Source of the DNA: an uncultured Methanobacteriaceae archaeon
GTDB lineage: Archaea > Methanobacteriota > Methanobacteria > Methanobacteriales > Methanobacteriaceae
Reading direction: 5' to 3'
Length of the DNA: 64,000 bases
NCBI GenBank assembly: GCA_947259185.1
Contig: CAMYKT010000003.1
Location: 24,001-88,000 of the forward strand
A program made the translations under genes and the position numbers. A model generated the notes under the pieces. It worked only from the letters and a program-made list of their open reading frames with translations. It was not told the DNA's origin and did not search any database. This document shows, in pieces, positions 54,073 through 62,362 of the stretch. Each line of letters opens with the position of its first letter. Position 1 is the stretch's first letter.

Positions 54073-54255
54073 ATGAACTTTTTAAAAGATGAAAGTGGAC
54101 AAGGTGCAGCAGAATATATTCTATTATTCGGTGGTGTGATTGTTATTGCTATAGCTGCTTTAATTATCTACCAGAGCTACTTCACTGAACAAACTTTCAA
54201 TACAGAAGACGATATTGATACCGTCCGAACTAATGTAGCAGCTAATAGAGAGTAA
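54073..54255 (+). CDS. Class III signal peptide pilin-like protein 2
   Basis: A 60-residue paralogue of pilin 1. The signal region DESGQGAAEYILLFGG and the helix GVIVIAIAALIIYQ are nearly identical; the tails diverge but share RTNVA near the end. Cleavage is expected before Q10. Its strong ribosome binding site GGAGGTG and good TATA box suggest high expression, so this may be the major subunit. Confidence 0.88.
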   Translation: MNFLKDESGQGAAEYILLFGGVIVIAIAALIIYQSYFTEQTFNTEDDIDTVRTNVAANRE

Positions 54256-54278
54256 TTAGGTTATTAAGTGGAATTTAT

Positions 54279-54452
54279 ATGTTAATAGATGAAAAAGCGC
54301 AAATTAGTGCCGAAATGGTGCTACTTATTGGTGCAATATTGGTAATAGTCTTAGTTGCAGGATCATACGTGTTTGATATATCTCAATCCGTTGCAGGCAA
54401 CATAAGTAGTGTTATTGATACTGCCCGCAATTCAACTATTAACAAGATGTAA
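54279..54452 (+). CDS. Class III signal peptide pilin-like protein 3
   Basis: A 57-residue ORF read directly from the sequence, 23 nt after pilin 2. MLIDEKAQISAEMVLLIGAI keeps the Q(+1)/E(+5) pattern (Q8, E12) but differs from the other two; a hydrophobic helix and a short polar tail follow (SSVIDTARNSTINKM). The binding site is weak (AGTGGA). It probably shares the pilin 2 transcript and may be a minor subunit. Its 3' end overlaps the convergent STT3-like gene by 14 bp. Confidence 0.8.
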   Translation: MLIDEKAQISAEMVLLIGAILVIVLVAGSYVFDISQSVAGNISSVIDTARNSTINKM

Positions 54453-56661
54453 CTTTCCACACTACTACTTTTTTATTTTTATAAATACTCTCAAAGTTTT
54501 TTGTGTCTTTTTTTTCTATTATTAATTTTGTAAATAGTGAGTTTTCAAATCTTTTATCAATAACAATTGATTTTTCACTATCAAATTGTAATATTATGCA
54601 AAAATTGCTATTCGGGTTAATATATTCTTTTTTTATTTCACTGCCTTCAACACTAATAAAACAAAACGGTTTTTTATTATTCCATTCAAAATGATTTTTT
54701 TCATAATTAATAGTTACATTATTAGATGAATTTATAATAGAGCCTTTTTTTTCAAAATCTCCTATGGAGTAGGTATAGTTTCCATTCACTTCTTCACAAA
54801 AATTTCGACCAGCAATATTAAATTTAGAAGTACTTATCATCATCCGATCGTAAGTCAAAATAACAAAAGGGACAGAATTAGATGGATGAGAATACTTCAA
54901 TACAGTTGAAACCTGATTTTCATCAAAATTATATTTTTTAGATAATATTTCAGAAGCTAGTGATTTTTCTAATCCTAGAATATCATTTAATATTATAACA
55001 CTTTCAGTAGTATTGTTTGTATATTCATTAATTGTTAAATAGGCATAGTCTCCACTATTTGCTAACATCGTGAATATTCCAAGAGATAAGCTTTCATTGC
55101 TAGTTGAGTAAGCCTTGCTAATCCAATATTCTCTGGAAGTATTAGGTATTTTACCATCAAAAGTTAAATTATCACCATATAAATGCCTTACCGGTAAAGT
55201 TTCAATATATGCAGATCGGCCATCCCATAAAACCGGCCTCTCAGCTATCCCTGTTAAAAAATGACCATAGCTCCAATCAGATATTATTACTGTTTCTTTG
55301 GGTGTGTTGATTTTTATCCATTCAGCTGCTTCCCATAAATCATCATTAGCAGCAGGTTTTAAAACATTTATGCTACCGTGAGCAGTTAAAAACTGTGGGA
55401 GAATAAGTATAATAAGTAAAAATATGATTGAAAAATTAATAAATCTTTTATTTAGGTTAAAATTCTTTAAATATTTGATCAAAATTCCTATGCCAATACC
55501 TGCACTGATTGAAAGTGGAGGAATGATAAGAATAATAAACCTTACACCCATGCTAAGTGATAAAAATCCTACTATAGTCCATAAAATTAAAAAAAGAAAT
55601 AAAAACCAGCTGATTTTATTCATATATTTAATTTTAATTTTATTATTTTTTAATATTCTGAATATTAACAAAAATCCTAAGATTCCTAGCGATAATAATA
55701 TAAATCCTAGGCTAGTGACTATTTCCATTATGGAAGGTTTTTTTAATTCAGAAATCCCAAGATATAAATTAGGCCATGGGCTCCAAGGATTCCCCATTAA
55801 ATTAAATATTTCCAGTAATCCATAAAAAGGCTTTAAAAAATTAATATACCCTGAAAAAATTAAAATAAGTATTAATGAACATCCAGAAAAAATTGTTAAA
55901 GTTATTAAGCAATTTTTTATCTTTTTTCCTTTGATATATCCCCATATAATAAAAATCGATGTAAAGAATAATATTAAATAAAACGAGTATTGCCATCCAT
56001 TCCAAGCCAATGAAAATAAGAATAGGCTAAATGCTGAAATTAAAGAGTAAATGATTTTCATTTTTAGATTTTCAGCACGCAGAGCTTCTAAAAATGTCCA
56101 AACCACCAAAACTGGAAAGAAGATATTGAACATGTCTGTGTCAAACCATCCCCGAACTGTACTTTGTAAATAAAAAGGAGATAAAACTACTAATAGACCA
56201 GCAACAATACCTGAAACATCATCACTAAATCTACGAACAAATAAATAAGTAATAACCCCTGCTAAAGGCCCAAAAAATGCAGGTAGCCAGAAACCTACAA
56301 CCAGTAAAGGAACAGTTGCAAATAAATTGATTAATTTGTATAAAAATGCACTTAAGTATATTAAAAGAGGAGGGTAATCCAGGGGTACTCCAGGAGGATA
56401 GTAAGAATAAGAATCCCATTCTATTCCATTTATAATTGTATCTCCTAAATATCCATGCTCCAGGAAGTTTTTGGTTAGCCTGTAGTGATAGTATGAATCA
56501 AGTTCATACATGTAAGGTATGCCTTCATCATCCATCATATAAAATGACTTTTCTTTCTCAGGAATTCCATGAAGGTTTATAGAATCTAGACTTATAAAAA
56601 AACCGGCAAAATATATTATTGAAATAATCCCTAAAGCTAATAAAACTTTTCTTTTATCCAT
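54439..56661 (-). CDS. STT3/AglB-like oligosaccharyltransferase
   Basis: A ~740-residue membrane enzyme transferring lipid-linked glycans to Asn of secreted proteins. About a dozen hydrophobic helices, then a soluble C-terminal domain. The first acidic loop is ELDSYYHYR and the second is WFDTDMF. The sequon-recognition motif WWDYG is replaced by DWSYG (in IISDWSYGHFL). The start is taken as ATG 56661 rather than GTG 56667. Next to pilin genes and glycan genes, it likely modifies surface proteins. Base composition is more AT-rich than the ribosomal region. Confidence 0.85.
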   Translation of the reverse strand: MDKRKVLLALGIISIIYFAGFFISLDSINLHGIPEKEKSFYMMDDEGIPYMYELDSYYHYRLTKNFLEHGYLGDTIINGIEWDSYSYYPPGVPLDYPPLLIYLSAFLYKLINLFATVPLLVVGFWLPAFFGPLAGVITYLFVRRFSDDVSGIVAGLLVVLSPFYLQSTVRGWFDTDMFNIFFPVLVVWTFLEALRAENLKMKIIYSLISAFSLFLFSLAWNGWQYSFYLILFFTSIFIIWGYIKGKKIKNCLITLTIFSGCSLILILIFSGYINFLKPFYGLLEIFNLMGNPWSPWPNLYLGISELKKPSIMEIVTSLGFILLSLGILGFLLIFRILKNNKIKIKYMNKISWFLFLFLILWTIVGFLSLSMGVRFIILIIPPLSISAGIGIGILIKYLKNFNLNKRFINFSIIFLLIILILPQFLTAHGSINVLKPAANDDLWEAAEWIKINTPKETVIISDWSYGHFLTGIAERPVLWDGRSAYIETLPVRHLYGDNLTFDGKIPNTSREYWISKAYSTSNESLSLGIFTMLANSGDYAYLTINEYTNNTTESVIILNDILGLEKSLASEILSKKYNFDENQVSTVLKYSHPSNSVPFVILTYDRMMISTSKFNIAGRNFCEEVNGNYTYSIGDFEKKGSIINSSNNVTINYEKNHFEWNNKKPFCFISVEGSEIKKEYINPNSNFCIILQFDSEKSIVIDKRFENSLFTKLIIEKKDTKNFESIYKNKKVVVWKVTSC

Positions 56662-56703
56662 ATTCACACTTCATATAATTAATTTATATAGCAAAATTGT
56701 TTG

Positions 56704-58317
56704 TTAGGATATTATCTTTTTCAGATAATACACTTTCAAAATTTTTGAGTTATTCATTTTAATTTCCTTAACTTTTTCATATTTTTTTAAAAAGGGATAG
56801 TTTGCATCTAAATTGTTCCAAACAAAAATATAATCTATGTCATTATTTATTAGCTCTTTTTCAAGATTATCCGAATTCATATTAGTGGTTGATTCCCCAT
56901 AATATTTTGATTTTAAATAATAAGAAATATATAAAGAAGCATAGTATCCTTTAACTGATGCTATGTTGCCCTGAATTCCTCCTTCTTTCAGATCATTGCT
57001 TATGTTAAACAATTCTTTTTCGGAATTCACGTATTCAATGCCATCGTATAATAGAAGTAGTGGATTTATAAGAAAAGAAAGAAGAAAAATAGCTATCAAA
57101 AACTTTTTTATCATATGATTATTAATTAAAGAACTATTTAATAATTTAGTTAGGATATAACCCCCCATTAATATTAAAATAAAATAATTCAGCCATAAAT
57201 ACCTTTCTTCAACGAGAACAAGCATATAACCCGCTGAATAAATTAATAAAGATAACATGAAATAAAATAATGTATCAAAAGGCATTTTACTCATGTATTT
57301 ATTTATAAGGATGTAAACTGACCCCATAATAATAAAAATAGATAATATCGAAAAGTATTCAATTATTAGTAACAAATTGATAAGATTATGAGAAATTAAA
57401 TTTATTTGATGCTTGAAATTAGCCCAAGAACTAAAAAAGTTCCATTTTTGTATTTCAAAATAGGAGGGATCCTCCCAAGCACTTATTGAACTATCATTAG
57501 GCGGTTCTATAAATCCCAAATAATGCATTGGATGCCCTTGGGATGTTGGTCCAACCAAAGCGTGATTATATTCTCCAGAAGTTCCAATAGTGATATAATC
57601 ATATTTTTCACTAATAATACCAATCCATATCCCACTAATTGCAAGAAATATAGATAAACCAATTAAAAAATTTTTAAATATCTTTTTTCTATTATTTTTA
57701 AAACTTAAATAGAAAATTAGATTAAATATTGTAAAATGGCAAATAAAAAATGGAAAGCCATAAGATTTACTTAAATAAGCCATAACCCCCAAAAATCCGC
57801 AGAAAACGCCATATCTAATGTTATTTATATATTTGTTATCAAAAATAATTGCAAAATAATAGACCAATATACAAGATATGAGTAAATCAGGAGTGGTTAC
57901 AATTAACGAAAAGCTAAGTAGTGCAATACTACTTACAAAAAGGATCATTAATCTTATTTTTTCTTCAATATCTAATAAATAAGACAATTTTCGTAATCCT
58001 AAAAGCATTATTAATCCTATTCCAAGCAGTAATGCTTTAGATGTAAATATATAAAATCCAGGTTCAGTACCAAAAAAAAGAAATGGTACCAAAATCCAAG
58101 AAAATAGGGGCCCCCAATATCCATTTATAGCATTAATAAAGTCTCCATCATAATATTTTTGAGCAATGGATATTAACATTATTCCATCATCATTGATCTG
58201 ATATTGGAATTGTTCTAATAATATTAATCCAATAGTAACATAAAAAATCAGAATTAAAATAAAAAATAACTCGGATTTTGTTATTTGAATATTTAAAACT
58301 GATTTATACTTATTCAT
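56704..58317 (-). CDS. GT39/ArnT-like membrane glycosyltransferase
   Basis: A 537-residue protein with about eleven hydrophobic helices. The first extracytoplasmic loop has an acidic pair in YQINDDGIMLISIAQKYYDG, as in PMT/ArnT-type GT-C transferases. It would use a polyprenyl-phosphate sugar outside the membrane. The specific sugar cannot be told. ATG at 58317, with GAGGAG upstream, overlapping the end of the FAD gene by 8 nt, so the two are coupled. Confidence 0.78.
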   Translation of the reverse strand: MNKYKSVLNIQITKSELFFILILIFYVTIGLILLEQFQYQINDDGIMLISIAQKYYDGDFINAINGYWGPLFSWILVPFLFFGTEPGFYIFTSKALLLGIGLIMLLGLRKLSYLLDIEEKIRLMILFVSSIALLSFSLIVTTPDLLISCILVYYFAIIFDNKYINNIRYGVFCGFLGVMAYLSKSYGFPFFICHFTIFNLIFYLSFKNNRKKIFKNFLIGLSIFLAISGIWIGIISEKYDYITIGTSGEYNHALVGPTSQGHPMHYLGFIEPPNDSSISAWEDPSYFEIQKWNFFSSWANFKHQINLISHNLINLLLIIEYFSILSIFIIMGSVYILINKYMSKMPFDTLFYFMLSLLIYSAGYMLVLVEERYLWLNYFILILMGGYILTKLLNSSLINNHMIKKFLIAIFLLSFLINPLLLLYDGIEYVNSEKELFNISNDLKEGGIQGNIASVKGYYASLYISYYLKSKYYGESTTNMNSDNLEKELINNDIDYIFVWNNLDANYPFLKKYEKVKEIKMNNSKILKVYYLKKIIS

Positions 58318-59899
58318 GATACTCCTCTTCAGTATTTACCAGCCAAATATTATTTTTTGATGGTTCTTCATTAATTATATTTTCAACTGCTTTAATTGCC
58401 GTAAGCATTGAATGATCCATGTTATTGTATCTATGCATTCCATTTCTTCCAATTAAAAATAAATTTTCAAAATTGTCGATATAATCCCTTATAATATCAA
58501 ATTGGCCATATGAACCAAAATATGCAGGATATGCTTTCTCCACTTTAATAACAGTTCCATCCAAAACATCATTTTTTGAATTAATAAATTCTATATTTAA
58601 TAATTCTTTAACTGCAAAATCAAGCATTTCCTCATCAGATTTATTCCATAATATATCTCCTTCATTACAGAAATATTCTAATCCTAACCATATTTTATCA
58701 TCGTCTTTTACTAAATAGGGGCTCCAGTTATTGAATACCTGAATTCTTCCTAAATTTACATTTTTTTCTTGAATATAAATCCAATTATCTGGAATAATAT
58801 TATTTAATGTTTTAATATCAGAATCATTTTTTATTTTAAGTTCATTTAATAAGAGACCAACTGTTATAAAATCCCTGTAAACAAGGCCATTAGAAATCTT
58901 TATTACTTCTTCAGGTACCTTGGAGCCCATAGAGTTTATTAAATTTTTAATAGGCATAGTTGAAAAAAAATAATCTCCTTTTTGAATCCCTATGATATTA
59001 GAATTATTATTCTTAAATTTTATTTTTAATATAACATCATCTTTTAAGTCCATTCCTATAACTTCATGATTTAAAAATATCTTTCCTCCTTTATTCTCAA
59101 TTATTTTCGCTGTTTCTTCCCATATTTGGCCAGGACCCAGCTTAGGATACATAAACCTCTCAATCAAGCTTGTTTCAGTTATTTTGTTAACTTTATTTTT
59201 ATTGATTTTTTTTTTGAGGTAATGGGAAATTGTTTTATAGATTGATAGATTTTTAATTCGCTGTTCTCCCCATTCTGCATTAATTTCATTGCAGGGTATA
59301 CCCCATACTTTTTCTGTATAATCTTTAAAAAAAGTCAAATACAGCTTTTTGCCAAATCTATTAATAAAAAAATCTTCAAGAGATTTTTCTTCAGTTATGG
59401 GAAATAAAAAAGAGTAAATATAACTAATAAATATTAAAAATGTTGTTTTAAATCCTAAATTCACCATTGTATTTAAGTTAAGTGAAATGGGATAATCAAA
59501 AAAATGTTTTAAGAATAGGATTCTTGAAACACGATTCCTTGCTAACATCACTTTATCCCTCTTTTCAGGATCAGAATCAGATGAATTTTCTGAAAAAAGG
59601 TTTAAATCTCCGATATATTGATTAAAATCCCTATTAAGGAGCATATCATCCTTAGCAGGATAAGATTGTATTGGGAAAATATTTAGCCACCAATCAATAA
59701 TCTTTTCTGATTTTGAAAAAAACCTATGTCCACCAATATCTATCAAATTATCATTATAATTAATAGTTTTTGATATACCTCCCACTTTATCACTCATTTC
59801 ATAAATTATGGGTATTATATCTGTTTTTTCTAATAGTTCATACGCTGCCGTTAAACCTGCCGGTCCAGCACCAATAATAATTGCGATTTTTTGATTCAT
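58310..59899 (-). CDS. FAD-dependent oxidoreductase, UDP-galactopyranose mutase/HemY-like
   Basis: A ~529-residue flavoprotein. The N-terminal dinucleotide fold AIIIGAGPAGLTAAYELLE is followed by YEMSDKVGGISKTINY and DIGGHRFFSKSE, the pattern of NAD(P)/FAD sugar-modifying enzymes often found in glycan clusters. It is longer than classical UDP-galactopyranose mutase (~370). The start ATG 59899 is preferred over 59908 because AGGATG is spaced correctly. Substrate unknown. Confidence 0.8.
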   Translation of the reverse strand: MNQKIAIIIGAGPAGLTAAYELLEKTDIIPIIYEMSDKVGGISKTINYNDNLIDIGGHRFFSKSEKIIDWWLNIFPIQSYPAKDDMLLNRDFNQYIGDLNLFSENSSDSDPEKRDKVMLARNRVSRILFLKHFFDYPISLNLNTMVNLGFKTTFLIFISYIYSFLFPITEEKSLEDFFINRFGKKLYLTFFKDYTEKVWGIPCNEINAEWGEQRIKNLSIYKTISHYLKKKINKNKVNKITETSLIERFMYPKLGPGQIWEETAKIIENKGGKIFLNHEVIGMDLKDDVILKIKFKNNNSNIIGIQKGDYFFSTMPIKNLINSMGSKVPEEVIKISNGLVYRDFITVGLLLNELKIKNDSDIKTLNNIIPDNWIYIQEKNVNLGRIQVFNNWSPYLVKDDDKIWLGLEYFCNEGDILWNKSDEEMLDFAVKELLNIEFINSKNDVLDGTVIKVEKAYPAYFGSYGQFDIIRDYIDNFENLFLIGRNGMHRYNNMDHSMLTAIKAVENIINEEPSKNNIWLVNTEEEYHE

Positions 59900-59909
59900 A
59901 ATTAACATC

Positions 59910-60404
59910 CTATTTGGTAAAGATAGCCCACTGAGATAACATACCTACTTTTTTTATTTCTTTTAGGCTGAAGTTGGGTATATCATTCAAATATACTAGA
60001 TTAGTGTGTGAACTAGTTCGTTTTTGGTTTAAGTGAACTGATTCTAATATTTTCATCATCCAATCCATATGGGGAATCGGAGTTGTGATCATTAATTTCC
60101 CGCCTTTTTTTAGAATATCATAACATTCATTAAAACAGTCCACATGTTCTACTACCTCGAAGGCGATGATAACATCAAAAGAACTGTTTTTAATCCCTAA
60201 ATCCCTCCATTTCTTAATGTCTCCAATAATATCTGCAGGAGGATATAAATCTAATCCTAAATAATTTTTAAATCCATTTTTTTTTAGATAATCACCAACC
60301 CAACCGTCCGCACATCCAATCTCTAATATATGGTGTGATTTGGATACATGTTTTAGGAAATAGTCAATTTTTTTCTTTCTTGCATAGTCACTTAATATTG
60401 CCAT
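59910..60404 (-). CDS. Class I SAM-dependent methyltransferase
   Basis: A 164-residue small methyltransferase. Motif I is HILEIGCADGWVG, then LGLDLYPPADI (acidic ribose-binding position), FDVIIAFEVVEHVD and GGKLMITTPIP. Such proteins in glycan clusters often methylate sugars or lipid carriers; the target is unknown. The start is ATG 60404, with GTGAT upstream, instead of a GTG at 60413. The FAD gene follows after 10 nt. Confidence 0.82.
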   Translation of the reverse strand: MAILSDYARKKKIDYFLKHVSKSHHILEIGCADGWVGDYLKKNGFKNYLGLDLYPPADIIGDIKKWRDLGIKNSSFDVIIAFEVVEHVDCFNECYDILKKGGKLMITTPIPHMDWMMKILESVHLNQKRTSSHTNLVYLNDIPNFSLKEIKKVGMLSQWAIFTK

Positions 60405-60424
60405 AAAAATCACGAATATAATTA

Positions 60425-60853
60425 TTATTGGAAAAGAATTATTTTTCTTATAAAAAAATTAAAAAAAAATATAATTCCCGCCGCGATTAATTTAGAATAC
60501 AAATAGTAAATATTTAGAGAATTTGTTAATCCCCATAAAAGGAACTCATTTAATGTTAAACCAAACAGGGCTAGAATTGTGAACAAGGTGAATTCGGATA
60601 TAGTGTTATCATATGTTCTTTTACTAAAAACCCAAGAAATACTAAGTATATAGTTTGTCAAAAGTCCCATAATAAATGCTATAGCTGCGGAAGTCAGGTA
60701 AAAAATTCCAAAAAAATCCGTTAACGAATATAAAAAGCTTATATCTATCAAAAATGCTGAACCGCCTACAAAAAAATATCTAAATAGCTGTATCCAAGTT
60801 TTCTCTGCTTTTTCTTTCAATAAAAAATTAGAAAACTGATATAAATCTTTCAT
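60425..60853 (-). CDS. GtrA-like membrane protein
   Basis: A 142-residue protein with four hydrophobic helices, starting near LFRYFFVGGSAFLIDISFLY, the conserved opening of GtrA proteins. These are thought to flip or assist polyprenyl-linked sugars across the membrane. The start is uncertain: ATG 60853 is used here; a TTG at 60895 would add 14 residues. No strong binding site for either. It heads the glycan gene run. Confidence 0.75.
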   Translation of the reverse strand: MKDLYQFSNFLLKEKAEKTWIQLFRYFFVGGSAFLIDISFLYSLTDFFGIFYLTSAAIAFIMGLLTNYILSISWVFSKRTYDNTISEFTLFTILALFGLTLNEFLLWGLTNSLNIYYLYSKLIAAGIIFFFNFFIRKIILFQ

Positions 60854-61027
60854 AGTTTCACAGATAATATTGTTGATTTTATTAATAACATTCAAAGAAT
60901 TTGAAAAGTAATATAATGTAGTTTATTTCCCTATTTAAATATAATTTCAGATAGCAATTTTATTTTCTATATAGTCAGATAAGCCTTTGGCTAAAATAAA
61001 GATTGATAAAAAAATTAGTAAAAAAAC

Positions 61028-61558
61028 TTATTTATACAAGTTAGCTTGAATCCAGGGCACCATAGCCATCAACACGCACTGCTCACTATTACCCACCCGA
61101 TCCAGCGAACCATTAGTCAAAAAACTAACCGCCCCTCTTTTTTTACCCAGATTATCCACCCCGGTAAGCTCATCCATCACATGGCCTACCTCTCTACCCT
61201 TTAAAACTTCCCCCACCACATGGGGAGGATATTCAAAACCAGCACTTACTCCTAAAGTAACTTTTTCCCCATCAAAGATAGCACACCATTGCATATCCAC
61301 ATAACCGGTGATGGTTTCTTTAGCCGGCACCAGACCAGATTCAATACCTACACTTAAATCAAATTCATCACTATAGGCATTTTTAGCCCTATTAACTGCT
61401 CCCTGAATGGTTTCATCCTGGCCCAGGGGTTGATCTTGTACTCCTGAGTCCACTTCCCGGGATAGTACTTCCAATTCTTGTGGGGGATAGATTTTTTTTA
61501 GAATATTCTCCACTGCCTGAGATTTAACTGGATTTTTAGAACCAACTATCACCTTCAC
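61028..61558 (-). CDS. Inosine/xanthosine triphosphatase (YjjX family)
   Basis: A 176-residue protein. KVIVGSKNPVKSQAVENIL at the N terminus and DLSVGIESGLVPAKETITGY are diagnostic of the YjjX NTPases, which hydrolyse non-canonical ITP/XTP. The start is GTG at 61558, overlapping the coaD TGA by 4 nt (GTGA), so translation is coupled. Residue pattern complete. Confidence 0.88.
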   Translation of the reverse strand: MKVIVGSKNPVKSQAVENILKKIYPPQELEVLSREVDSGVQDQPLGQDETIQGAVNRAKNAYSDEFDLSVGIESGLVPAKETITGYVDMQWCAIFDGEKVTLGVSAGFEYPPHVVGEVLKGREVGHVMDELTGVDNLGKKRGAVSFLTNGSLDRVGNSEQCVLMAMVPWIQANLYK

Positions 61559-62043
61559 TTAAACACACTCCTTAGTTTCTTTAAAATGTGTCCTTTGCGA
61601 TCTATCTCTCCTTTTCGTATACGGGTAGAAGATATGGGCCTACCATCCTCGGCAAACACTGTTTCTATGACCACTATATCCATAGGAAGCATGCCTTTTT
61701 TGGTTCTAATCTCATTTATCTTAACTGCGGTGGGTTCGGTTTCCTGACTTACCACAATGGCCTCAAAATCTGCTTCATGGATGGTGGTTCCAAAGGGATC
61801 CTCCAGTCTTTTTATATGGAATTTTTGGGGGTAGATGGTGGATAAAAACTCATTTAAATTAGACATACGGGTATCGCAGGATTCCACATCCCCTTTTTTA
61901 CCTCCAAACTCATCAGAAGTAACCCCAATAATTATTTCATCCCCAATTCTAAATGCTTCTTCCAGAAGGGAGCGGTGCCCCTGGTGAAACTTATCAAAGG
62001 TTCCCCCAACTGCCACCTTTTTATATTTTTTTGAAGCCATCAT
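61555..62043 (-). CDS. coaD: Phosphopantetheine adenylyltransferase, archaeal CoaD
   Basis: A 162-residue nucleotidyltransferase joining phosphopantetheine and ATP to dephospho-CoA. VGGTFDKFHQGHRSLLEEA carries the T/HxGH motif, and ISSTRIRKGEID is the second ATP site. The archaeal form resembles the PPAT domain of human CoA synthase more than bacterial CoaD. It starts ATGATG at 62043, with AGGTCC upstream. Confidence 0.92.
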   Translation of the reverse strand: MMASKKYKKVAVGGTFDKFHQGHRSLLEEAFRIGDEIIIGVTSDEFGGKKGDVESCDTRMSNLNEFLSTIYPQKFHIKRLEDPFGTTIHEADFEAIVVSQETEPTAVKINEIRTKKGMLPMDIVVIETVFAEDGRPISSTRIRKGEIDRKGHILKKLRSVFK

Positions 62044-62362
62044 ATGGACCTTTTATTTGTATAATAGAATTTCAAAAGTTGAATTAACACTATTTAATGA
62101 TTATTATCTTTTAATTATACTTATTTTAGCAGAAATAGGTATTTCTCCACTAACTATGCATGCCACATCATTAACCATGATCACCAATAATATTCCAACT
62201 AAATCATCTATACCCATGTCACATCATTAACCATAATCACCAATAATATTCCAACTAAATCATCTATAACATCAAATAGCTGATTAATTTTTCCTTAAAT
62301 ATCCGATTCTTAGTTTATCTAAAAACGATATGTTGATAATAGTTTAAATAAAATTATAAATT
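62044..62362. other. 319-nt divergent spacer between coaD and the radical SAM gene
   Basis: AT-rich, no supported ORF. It contains the 56-bp tandem repeat listed separately and should hold two divergent promoters; no single TATA box stands out. The radical SAM start at 62363 lacks a ribosome binding site. Confidence 0.5.
62164..62268. repeat. 56-bp tandem repeat, 1.9 copies
   Basis: Copy 1 is 62164-62219; copy 2 begins at 62220 and matches for 49 nt with one substitution. The flanking CATGY before each copy is also shared. Unrelated in sequence to the repeat at 44943, but with the same period. Confidence 0.9.
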
